Below, in pieces: positions 33,412 through 40,765 of a stretch of 64,000 nucleotides of DNA (positions are counted from its first letter, which is position 1; each line of letters starts with the position of its first letter). The notes beneath the pieces are model-generated. The model made no database searches and was not told the DNA's origin. It worked only from the letters and a program-made list of their open reading frames with translations. The stretch is from Bog-756 sp963839925. Lineage in GTDB: Bacteria > Actinomycetota > Acidimicrobiia > Acidimicrobiales > RAAP-2. The translations under genes and the position numbers were made by a program. The stretch covers positions 992,001 to 1,056,000 of the forward strand of contig CAWIWV010000001.1 in the NCBI GenBank assembly GCA_963839925.1, read 5' to 3'.

Positions 33412-33972
33412 TCATGAGCTCGCAGAAGGCTTGGTGGTGATCAAGTGACCACTCGGTGTCAACACATACCAGAGCCCGCCGTTGTTATTGATCGCTTGTC
33501 CGGTTGCTTGTCCGGGTTGGGAGTCGCCCACCCAGAGATAAAGAGGCCATTTGTTGTAGGTGATCTCCACTGTCCCGTCGGTGCGATGGGTCGTCCCGAG
33601 GAGCGACGACTCGACGCCAGGACCGGCGAGCGGTGTGGTCGTCCCCGCGGGGAGCACGAGGGGCGGCCAGGCTTGTGCGCACTGTCCGTAACAGGTCGAG
33701 CTTCCCGATTGCTTGTCCGGAACGAACATGTAGAGGGTCAGGCCCTTGCCGTTGACCAAGACCGTTCCCAGTCCGTGGACGGTTCCCGTGCGCACTTCGA
33801 ACGACGGAGGTGTGGTGGTGGGAGTCGACGGTGCTGTGGTCGACGTGGTCGAAGGCGCCGCCGTGGTGGAGGTCGTCGTGGCCGTCGAGGGGGATGAGGA
33901 GCAACCGGCGACTCCGACGGCCGCAAGTCCGGCTGCGACGATCAGGCCGAGTCCCCTGGTTCGGGTCCGCAC
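33412..33972 (-). CDS. Lipoprotein with PF03640-type secreted repeat
   Basis: About 186 residues. A signal with lipobox (LGLIVAAGLAAVGVAGC) is followed by a Thr/Ser/Pro-rich linker and then the repeat: VNGKGLTLYMFVPDKQSGSSTCYGQCAQAWPPLVLP, GTTHRTDGTVEITYNKWPLYLWVGDSQPGQATGQAINNNGGLWYVLTPSG. This domain occurs in haem- or electron-transfer-related lipoproteins of unknown function. GTG 33972 gives a short, positively charged leader and lies 8 bases after the stop of the copper monooxygenase-like gene, so the two are probably one operon. Confidence 0.8.
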   Translation of the reverse strand: MRTRTRGLGLIVAAGLAAVGVAGCSSSPSTATTTSTTAAPSTTSTTAPSTPTTTPPSFEVRTGTVHGLGTVLVNGKGLTLYMFVPDKQSGSSTCYGQCAQAWPPLVLPAGTTTPLAGPGVESSLLGTTHRTDGTVEITYNKWPLYLWVGDSQPGQATGQAINNNGGLWYVLTPSGHLITTKPSASS

Positions 33973-33980
33973 GGCGGGCG

Positions 33981-35117
33981 TCAGACCGGGTAGTGGGGGT
34001 TGGGCAACGTCGCCGATTCCCACATGAGGCCGAGGCACATCTCATCCGAGGATCCGTCTCCCCAGGTGACGAAGTGCGGCGGGAGCTTGCGGAGCGTGGG
34101 CAGCTCCTGCGCGAGCGTCGGGTCGTAGGTGCAGGTCACCTGCACCGTGTCGCCCTTTGTCACCTTCACCGGAGTCGCCAGGTCGTACGCACGCTGATAG
34201 TGGAAGTTGTAGTCGGGGACGTCGAGGATGGTCTTTGCCTGAGGCGTCCCCGGGTTCAGCACCATCTTGAACGTTGCGCCCAACAAGTGCATGTGGGCAC
34301 CGGCCCTCACGATGTAGCCGCTCTGGTACACGGGCCAGTTGCAGGACGTCGAGTCACCGGCCGGCGGGTTGGAGACGTCCCGTCCGCAGACCGATTCGAG
34401 GGTGTTGACGAAGTCGATCGCGCTCTGACCGAAACGTTGGCCGAGGTTCGCCAGTGACGCCGTCCGGTTGCAGAGGGGTCCGGTCACACCAGCCGGGCAC
34501 GGGACGTCGGGAGGTGCGGGCATCAGGTCGAGCTTGAGCGGAAGCAGGGGAGTCGACGCCGGCACGGTGTGGAGCACCAGCGAGTTCTTGACCGGGCTGT
34601 CTCCGACCAACAGGTTGTAGTGCACCTGCATGACGACCAGACTCCCGGCCGGCAGGTACACACCGGTTCCATTGGGCAGGTTGTCTTCGCCATGGCCGGG
34701 AGCCCAGGCGCTCAGCCATGGTGTGTTGGAGATCTGGTCCAGACCGGTGTCGGGGATCGGTGACTCCCCGAAGCACGACCATCCTTTTCCGTCGACGTTG
34801 GCGGCTTCCGCTGCGGGCGCCAGTTCGGGTGGCACGAGGAACAAGATGGCGTGGTGGACCTCGGCGCTGCCGGGGAAGAACTGGCTCGAGACGATGTACG
34901 AGTTCTTCTTGACGTTCGGGTTCATCACCGTGCAGTGGTAGTCGTCGGTGGCCCCGGCGGGCGCCTTCGGCGTGTACGCGGTGGTCTGCTTCAGCGAGAT
35001 CGTGGTGATCGGGTGGGGAGAGGTCTGAGCTTTCGAAGTCTGGGTGAGCGCAACGGTCAGACCGGCGACGATCACGACCAGCGCAGCTGCGAGGATGGCG
35101 ATACGACGGGGACGCAT
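33981..35117 (-). CDS. Secreted copper type II ascorbate-dependent monooxygenase-like protein
   Basis: 378 residues. N-terminal signal or anchor RRIAILAAALVVIVAGLTVALTQ. The body has the copper-ligand patterns of the peptidylglycine/dopamine-beta hydroxylase fold: VHHAILFLVPPELAP, VMQVHYNLLVGDSP, GAHMHLLGATFKMV (HxH) and GDGSSDEMCLGLMW. Several cysteines suggest disulphides. Such proteins bind two coppers outside the membrane. The ATG at 35117 has TAGCCT 6 bases upstream. It is followed by the PF03640 lipoprotein, and a copper-efflux ATPase lies nearby. Confidence 0.83.
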   Translation of the reverse strand: MRPRRIAILAAALVVIVAGLTVALTQTSKAQTSPHPITTISLKQTTAYTPKAPAGATDDYHCTVMNPNVKKNSYIVSSQFFPGSAEVHHAILFLVPPELAPAAEAANVDGKGWSCFGESPIPDTGLDQISNTPWLSAWAPGHGEDNLPNGTGVYLPAGSLVVMQVHYNLLVGDSPVKNSLVLHTVPASTPLLPLKLDLMPAPPDVPCPAGVTGPLCNRTASLANLGQRFGQSAIDFVNTLESVCGRDVSNPPAGDSTSCNWPVYQSGYIVRAGAHMHLLGATFKMVLNPGTPQAKTILDVPDYNFHYQRAYDLATPVKVTKGDTVQVTCTYDPTLAQELPTLRKLPPHFVTWGDGSSDEMCLGLMWESATLPNPHYPV

Positions 35118-35123
35118 GGCGAC

Positions 35124-35129
35124 AGGCTA
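35124..35129 (-). promoter_or_regulatory. -10 box TAGCCT, leaderless-type
   Basis: TAGCCT ends 6 bases before the ATG at 35117 of the copper monooxygenase-like gene. Confidence 0.5.
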
Positions 35130-35170
35130 CCCCGAGGCAGTCGAGCGCAGCCGGAGGTCGGCAGCGGCCC

Positions 35171-35834
35171 TCAGGTGGCCGGCCAAAGGGGCTTGTCGAT
35201 CGCGAATCCGACCGGCGAACCCCACCTATTTCGGTAGGACACTTCCTGAACGGGCCGACGAGGAGCCACTCCCCAGCGTCCGGTCGGGTAGCCAAAGCTC
35301 ACGCAGCAGGACATCACCCAGTATTCGTCGGTCGGGACCCCGAGGATCTCGAAGAGCTCCTCGGGATGGAAGACGCCGAGCACCACGGTGAGCGAACTGC
35401 CGACACCGTGTGCGCGGGCCGCGAGCTGGGCGCTCCAGATGGCCGGGAAGATGGAGCCGCCGGTCGGATCGGCCTGGACGAACCCGAACAGGTAGAGAGG
35501 CACCTCTTCGAAATGGTCTGCCAACCACTGTGCGGATCGCTGCACCTTGAGCATCTGGATGCTCTCGTCGCTCGTCGGATTCTCCGCGGCTGCAGCGAGT
35601 CGATCGGCGTAGATGGTGGTCCAGAGCTGCTCGATCGAATCTCGATACAGAGGTCCGATCCGGTCGATCACCGAACGGTCATCGACCAACAGGAATTTCC
35701 AGTTCTCGCGTTGCCTCCCGTCGGCGAGCGCGGATTGCTGCATCGAGGATCTTCTCTTGCACCTCCATCGGCACAGGATCCGGTCGCACCCGGCGCATCG
35801 CCCTGGTGGTGTACAGCGCCTCTTCGATGTCCAC
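35171..35834 (-). pseudogene. Nitroreductase-family protein, frame interrupted
   Basis: FMN-dependent reductase of about 220 residues if repaired. The first frame gives VDIEEALYTTRAMRRVRPDPVPMEVQEKILDAAIRA, typical of the family. Near 35708-35731 it goes out of frame. The rest, ENWKFLLVDDRSVIDRIG to the end, lies in another frame. In between, the third frame reads SPTGGNA, matching the usual APTGGN motif. So at least two small indels are needed, net one extra base. Both halves look otherwise undamaged, which suggests sequence error or recent decay. GTG 35834 has Shine-Dalgarno GGGAGG. A TACGGT box lies at 35883-35888. Confidence 0.75.
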
Positions 35835-35933
35835 GGTCGCCTCCCAATCGCTGACTCGCGCAGCTGTGCCGTCGATGCGCTCACCGTAGCCTCGCTTCCC
35901 GCGCTGTCCCATGGTCGGTATGCATCGCCTGCT

Positions 35934-37121
35934 ATGACCGGGACCATGCGGATGGAGTTGGTCACCGGTGAGATCGCTGCGGGCGGAGGTTGCGTGGCCC
36001 GGGCCGAGGACGGACGAGTCGTCTTCGTCCGGCACTCACTCCCCGGCGAGCGAGTCGTGGCCGAAGTGACCGGCGAAACGGCCTCGTTCTTGCGGGCGGA
36101 TGCGGTCGAGGTGCTCGAATCTTCCCCCGACCGGGTCGAATGCCCGTGCCCCCACGCAGGGCCCGGCCGGTGCGGAGGGTGTGACTGGCAACACGTCGCG
36201 CTTCCTGCCCAGCGGCGGCTGAAGGCGGCACTCGTGTCGGGGCAGCTCCGTCGGCTCGCCGGTATCGAGCAGGAGGTTCAGATCGAGGAGTTGGACGGAG
36301 CACCGGACGGCCTCGGTTGGAGAACGAGGGTCAGGTTCGCAGTCGGTCCGGCTGGGCGCCTCGGATTTCGACGCCACCGTTCGCACGACGTCGAAGTGGT
36401 CGAACGCTGCCCGATCGCGGTGCCCGCGGTGAACGATCTGCTCGGTGAGCCGATGCGCTGGAAAGGATCGCGCGAGGTGGAGGTGGTCGCGCCACCTGGT
36501 GGTGAGCCCGCCGTGTTCTGTGACAGTCGATGGGTGCGCGGACCGAAGCGTGCCCGCTTCGACGTATCCGGACGTCGATTCGAGGTCAGTGCCGGAGTGT
36601 TCTGGCAGGTGCACCCCCAGGCAGCAGCCGTCCTCACCAAACGGGTGCTCGAGGGCCTCGCACCAGTCGCGGGAGAGCGGGCAGCCGACCTCTACTCGGG
36701 CGCCGGCCTCTTCACCGTCGCGCTGGCCGACGCGGTGGGACCGACCGGGTCGGTGGTGGCCGTCGAACGGAGTCGCCGAGCCTGTGACGATGCAGCGCGC
36801 AACACCCGAGGGATGGAGAACGTCGAACTGCTGCGGTCCGAGGTGACCGGCGCGGTCATCACCGAAAGACTCGGCGAACCCGACCTGGTCGTCCTCGACC
36901 CGTCTCGCGAAGGTGCAGGACGCTCGGTCATGCAAGCCTTGGCAGGCATGATGCCGCGACCGCGGCGGATCGCGTCGGTCTCGTGTGAGCCGTCGACCTT
37001 CGCGCGGGACCTTCGCTTCATGCTCGACGCCGGATGGTCGGTGCGGTCGCTCACCGGCTACGACCTGTTTCCGATGACCGAGCACGTCGAGCTGGTGGCC
37101 ATCCTCGAGCCGCCGGCCTGA
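35934..37121 (+). CDS. TrmA/RlmC/RlmD-type RNA uridine-5-methyltransferase
   Basis: About 395 residues. MELVTGEIAAGGGCVARAEDGRVVFVRHSLPGERV is a TRAM domain. CPCPHAGPGRCGGCDWQHV holds the four cysteines of a [4Fe-4S] cluster. The SAM-binding core is AADLYSGAGLFTVALADAVG, with DLVVLDPSREGAG and the catalytic loop IASVSCEPSTFARDLRFML. It methylates U54 of tRNA or uridines of 23S rRNA; which one cannot be told. The start could also be ATG 35946 or 35952. ATG 35934 overlaps the stop of a short upstream frame as ATGA. Confidence 0.88.
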   Translation: MTGTMRMELVTGEIAAGGGCVARAEDGRVVFVRHSLPGERVVAEVTGETASFLRADAVEVLESSPDRVECPCPHAGPGRCGGCDWQHVALPAQRRLKAALVSGQLRRLAGIEQEVQIEELDGAPDGLGWRTRVRFAVGPAGRLGFRRHRSHDVEVVERCPIAVPAVNDLLGEPMRWKGSREVEVVAPPGGEPAVFCDSRWVRGPKRARFDVSGRRFEVSAGVFWQVHPQAAAVLTKRVLEGLAPVAGERAADLYSGAGLFTVALADAVGPTGSVVAVERSRRACDDAARNTRGMENVELLRSEVTGAVITERLGEPDLVVLDPSREGAGRSVMQALAGMMPRPRRIASVSCEPSTFARDLRFMLDAGWSVRSLTGYDLFPMTEHVELVAILEPPA

Positions 37122-37198
37122 CGGCGGCGAAGGCGCTCGTCTGCTTGTCGGGCCTCTGAACGACCACGAGCTGACCTGGGAAAACGAGTCGGCTTTGG

Positions 37199-37204
37199 TA
37201 CGCT
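37199..37204 (+). promoter_or_regulatory. -10 box TACGCT, leaderless-type
   Basis: TACGCT ends 6 bases before the GTG at 37211 of the lipoprotein gene. Confidence 0.5.
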
Positions 37205-37210
37205 CCGCGG

Positions 37211-37759
37211 GTGCGTGGTCGTGCCATCGGGAGCGTGGTCCTCGCGATGCTGGCCGCCATCGCCCTGTCGGCCGCCGGGTGCTCGTCGGCATCGACGACC
37301 TCCTCTAAGACGACCGAGGCTCCGCAGCCTGCAGGAGCCCAGCCGTCAGAGATCGCCAAGCAACCCTGCCAGCAGGAGGCGCAGAAGGACATCGAGTCGG
37401 CACTGGGCGAAACCGCGACGGTCTCACCCCCGACCTGGGCCGATCATCTGTATTCGTGCGGCTACGACTATCCGACCGGGTCGATCGGGCTTTCGATCAA
37501 AGAGCTGTCGAGCTGGAACGAGACACTCGCCTACTTCAACGGCTTGGCCAAGACCATGGGCAAGGGTCGCAACCTGCAGGGGCTCGGTCAAGGAGCGTTC
37601 CAGACCAAGGATGGTTCTGTTGTGGTGCGCAAGGATTGGAAAGTTCTGCTGGTGGACGTCTCCCACCTCCCCCCGAGGTTCGGCGTGCCGCCGACTGCTT
37701 CGGGGTATGTGGCGGTGACCGTCGGCGACGTGATTCTCGGGTGCTGGGCCGGAGACTGA
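37211..37759 (+). CDS. Putative lipoprotein of unknown function
   Basis: 182 residues. The N-terminus RGRAIGSVVLAMLAAIALSAAGCSSAS is a lipoprotein signal with lipobox SAAGC at about residue 24. A Ser/Thr linker follows, then a domain with PCQQEAQKDIESALGETATVSPP and YSCGYDYPTGSIGLSIKELSSWNETLAYFNGL, resembling DUF3558-like extracytoplasmic domains with paired cysteines. No enzymatic motif. It is convergent with the copper ATPase gene, 9 bases apart. Confidence 0.7.
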   Translation: MRGRAIGSVVLAMLAAIALSAAGCSSASTTSSKTTEAPQPAGAQPSEIAKQPCQQEAQKDIESALGETATVSPPTWADHLYSCGYDYPTGSIGLSIKELSSWNETLAYFNGLAKTMGKGRNLQGLGQGAFQTKDGSVVVRKDWKVLLVDVSHLPPRFGVPPTASGYVAVTVGDVILGCWAGD

Positions 37760-37768
37760 CTCCCTGGT

Positions 37769-40489
37769 TCAGGAGATGGTTCGAGAGACGGTGAAGGAAA
37801 CCGGCACTCGTCCGTATCTTGCCGTCACGTGGAACCGCCAAGTTCCAGGGGAAAGGACCACGATCTCACTGAAGTGCCCGGCGCTCACGCGCAGCTGGCG
37901 GAGCACCGTCGAGGAGCCTCCGTCGGTGCTTGCGGTGACCTCCGGTGTGATCGCGGCAAGCGTGGCGGTCGGCCCGGCGAAGATCACATGGAACTGGTTG
38001 ACGCCCACATTGCCCGGGTCGAGATAGGCCTCCGCGCTCACTCCGTCCGGGAGGCCGACCGTCGTGATGGACGGCAGCGACGGGAGGAGGGACTGGCCAC
38101 GGGCAGGCGAGAGTGCCTGACTGACCACCGTCAACCCGGCGAACAGCACGATGGGCAAGAGGACCGACACGAGCAACCCGCGGCGGGTGTGCAGTGAACG
38201 GGCGGTTCCGACTTCGGCCAGGCCTCGCTTTCCCAGTGTTCCGAGCCTCAGGCTGTTGAGCACCACCAAAAGGCTGGAGAGCCCCATCGCAACCGCGGCG
38301 ACGAGTGGGTCGAGGAAGCCGAAGGCTGCCAGCGGAAGTGCGGAGACGTTGTATCCCATCGCCCATCCGAAGTTCTCCACGATCACCGAGTAGGTCGAAC
38401 TGGCGAGACCGATCGCCGCGGGAACCCCCTGGAGGTCGTTGCCGAGCAGCGCCACATCGCTGTTGGCGAGGGCCGCCTCCGAGCCGCTTCCGATGGCACA
38501 GCCGACGTCCGCTGCTGCAAGTGCCGGCGCGTCGTTCACTCCGTCGCCGACCATCACCACATGTCGCGCCCGGTCCCGCATCGAGCGGAGCGCCTCGACC
38601 TTGCCGGCCGGACTCAGCCCACTGTGGGCGTCCGCGATCCCGAGCTCCCCGGCGATCGTGCGAACTGCAGGCTCGCTGTCGCCGCTCAGGATGGACGAGG
38701 GAAGACCCATGGCCGCCAGGTGGGCGACCGCAGTACGCGCCTGGGGCCGGAGTGGTGAGCTGACCGCGATCACACCGATCGTCGCGCCACCGCGCTCGAC
38801 GGCGACCACTGTTTCCCCGTGTCGGCGCCGGTCCTCGACCACGGTCTGGAGCGAGTCTGACGAGAGGCGGTCCTGCACCCTGCCCACCTCGATCAGGTGG
38901 CCCTCCACCGTCCCACTCACCCCCGAACCCGGTGACACTCTCACGTCGGAGGCCGTTGGTCGCGCATCCGCCCGTGCCGTGATCGCCGTCGCAATCGGGT
39001 GGTCGCTCTCGGCTTCGACGGCTGCCGCCAACGCGAGCACCTCGGACTCCGTGTAGGGCCGTTCGGTCGCGACGAGCGTCACCTCTGCGTGGCGTTCGGT
39101 GAGGGTCCCGGTCTTGTCGAAGACGACCCCGTCGACCCGGGCCAGACGTTCGAGGACGTCGCCGTTGCGCACGAAGATCCCGAGTGCTGCGGCCCTCCCG
39201 CATCCGACCATCATCGCGACCGGGGCCGCCAAGCCCATCGCGCAGGGACAGGCCACCAGCAGTACGGCAAGTCCGGTGAGGACCCCTTTACCCAGGTCGT
39301 CGAGGACCACCCACCAGACCAGGAAGGTGACCGCCGAACCGATGAGGACCGCCGGGACGAAGACGCCACTGATCCGGTCTGCGATCCGCTGGAGCGGCGC
39401 CTTGTCCCGTTGCGCTTCCTCCACCAGCCGCTGGAGTCGTGCGAGTACCGACTCGGCCGCCACCGCTTCTACCCGCACGACGAGCACGCCGCCCCCGTTG
39501 CGGGTTCCGCCGGTGACGCGGTCTCCCTCGCTCCGGTCGACCGGCATGGGTTCGCCGGTCAGCATCGACTCGTCGACCGGGGACCATCCGGCGATCACCG
39601 TTCCGTCGAGCGGGATCGCCTCCCCGGGCCTGACCCGGATGAGCGCACCGACCGGCACGCTTTCGGGTGCGACGAGCTCGCCTTGGTCGTCGTCCGGACT
39701 CAGCACCACCCGGGCGGTCGGCGGGCGGAGGGACAGCAGGGAGTGCATCGCTCGACTCGCCCGAGCCCTCGCCTTGGCCTCGATCGCCCGTCCGGCCACC
39801 AGCACCGCCACGATCAGTGGTGCCATTGCGCCGTGCAACCGAGCTGCGAACGCGCCGCTACCACCGAGGTGGAGGTGGCGTCCACCGAGGGCGATCGCCT
39901 CGACCGCGCTCACCGCGAGTGCGGCAAGCGTTCCCACAGAGATAAGGGTGTCCATGCTCACCGCTCCGTGGCGGAGCAGTCGGGTGGCGTCGCGCAGAAA
40001 GGGCCAACCTCCGGCGAACTCGACGATGATGCCGAGTGCCAGCACGCTCCAGCCGGCGAGTGGGGTCTCGGGTCCGGCGACCGACACGACGAGCGCAGCA
40101 ATCGCGAGCGGCCACGAGATGGCGGCCCGTCGGGCCCAGTGGTCCGGGTCCTCGTCGCTCGGCGCCGCTCCGTCGGTGACCGGTGTCGCGGTGTAGCCGA
40201 CCGCCGAGACCGCCTCACACAGATCTTCGTCGCTGAGGCGCGCGGGATCGTAGGCGACGAAGGCGCGGGCGGTTGCCAGGTTGACCGACGCGCTGCTCAC
40301 TGGCGGAAGACGACTGAGGGATCGCTGGATCCGGGTGGCACAGGCGCTGCAGTGCATGCCGCCGAGCTCGAGCTCGGCCGTCGCCAGAGCAGTCCCTTGT
40401 TGCAAGGGAAGCTCGGACGAGCCGTTCGATCCGGTCGACACCGCCGACCCGGCAGCGGGGGAGTGCGTGTCGGTGCGCGGGGCAGTCAT
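37769..40489 (-). CDS. Copper-type P-type ATPase with an unusual C-terminal extracytoplasmic domain
   Basis: 906 residues, over 100 longer than usual. An N-terminal HMA domain carries GMHCSAC (about residue 45). The P1B core has AVLLVACPCAMGLA (CPC, about 412), phosphorylation site FDKTGTLT (about 456), ESDHPIATAI and GDGVNDAPALAAADVG (about 646), as in Cu(I) exporters. After the last core helices there is another membrane helix (GLLVSVLLPIVLFAGLTVV, about 765-785), then about 110 residues ending SPGTWRFHVTARYGRVPVSFTVSR. That part looks like the beta-sandwich found at the C-terminus of CopD-like proteins. It lies 16 bases after copZ. Confidence 0.88.
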   Translation of the reverse strand: MTAPRTDTHSPAAGSAVSTGSNGSSELPLQQGTALATAELELGGMHCSACATRIQRSLSRLPPVSSASVNLATARAFVAYDPARLSDEDLCEAVSAVGYTATPVTDGAAPSDEDPDHWARRAAISWPLAIAALVVSVAGPETPLAGWSVLALGIIVEFAGGWPFLRDATRLLRHGAVSMDTLISVGTLAALAVSAVEAIALGGRHLHLGGSGAFAARLHGAMAPLIVAVLVAGRAIEAKARARASRAMHSLLSLRPPTARVVLSPDDDQGELVAPESVPVGALIRVRPGEAIPLDGTVIAGWSPVDESMLTGEPMPVDRSEGDRVTGGTRNGGGVLVVRVEAVAAESVLARLQRLVEEAQRDKAPLQRIADRISGVFVPAVLIGSAVTFLVWWVVLDDLGKGVLTGLAVLLVACPCAMGLAAPVAMMVGCGRAAALGIFVRNGDVLERLARVDGVVFDKTGTLTERHAEVTLVATERPYTESEVLALAAAVEAESDHPIATAITARADARPTASDVRVSPGSGVSGTVEGHLIEVGRVQDRLSSDSLQTVVEDRRRHGETVVAVERGGATIGVIAVSSPLRPQARTAVAHLAAMGLPSSILSGDSEPAVRTIAGELGIADAHSGLSPAGKVEALRSMRDRARHVVMVGDGVNDAPALAAADVGCAIGSGSEAALANSDVALLGNDLQGVPAAIGLASSTYSVIVENFGWAMGYNVSALPLAAFGFLDPLVAAVAMGLSSLLVVLNSLRLGTLGKRGLAEVGTARSLHTRRGLLVSVLLPIVLFAGLTVVSQALSPARGQSLLPSLPSITTVGLPDGVSAEAYLDPGNVGVNQFHVIFAGPTATLAAITPEVTASTDGGSSTVLRQLRVSAGHFSEIVVLSPGTWRFHVTARYGRVPVSFTVSRTIS

Positions 40490-40505
40490 CGGGACCGACG
40501 CTCTC

Positions 40506-40751
40506 CTAGCCCACCGGTGTCGCCGAGTACCCGACTTCTTCGATCGCCGACTGAAGTTGCTCGACCGAGAGGTCGGTTCGGGTGAAGGTGACGACCGCTC
40601 GGGCGGACTCGAGATCGACCGAGGCTGCGCTCACCCCCGGCTGTTCGGCGAGCACCTCTTCGATGAGCGCCACACACGATCCGCAGTGCATCCCCTCCAC
40701 CGCGAACTCGATGGTTGCAGGAGAAGAGGCGTGCCCCGCGGGTTGTGTCAC
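40506..40751 (-). CDS. copZ: Copper chaperone (HMA domain)
   Basis: 81 residues. One heavy-metal-associated domain with GMHCGSC in place of the usual MxCxxC surroundings, and the beta-alpha-beta-beta-alpha-beta pattern (VSAASVDLESARAVVTF, LQSAIEEVGYSATPV). It carries Cu(I) to the ATPase encoded 16 bases downstream. The GTG at 40751 has TACGCT 6 bases upstream, giving a leaderless transcript for the copZ-ATPase unit. No copper-sensing regulator is adjacent. Confidence 0.85.
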   Translation of the reverse strand: MTQPAGHASSPATIEFAVEGMHCGSCVALIEEVLAEQPGVSAASVDLESARAVVTFTRTDLSVEQLQSAIEEVGYSATPVG

Positions 40752-40757
40752 CCCGCC

Positions 40758-40763
40758 AGCGTA
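40758..40763 (-). promoter_or_regulatory. -10 box TACGCT, leaderless-type
   Basis: TACGCT ends 6 bases before the GTG at 40751 of copZ. Confidence 0.5.
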
Positions 40764-40765
40764 AT

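Noticed and set aside
35911..35937. Third leader peptide (MVGMHRLL) before the RNA methyltransferase
   Set aside because: ATGA overlap is present, but there is no TANNNT box at the right distance from its ATG; kept only as a weak parallel.
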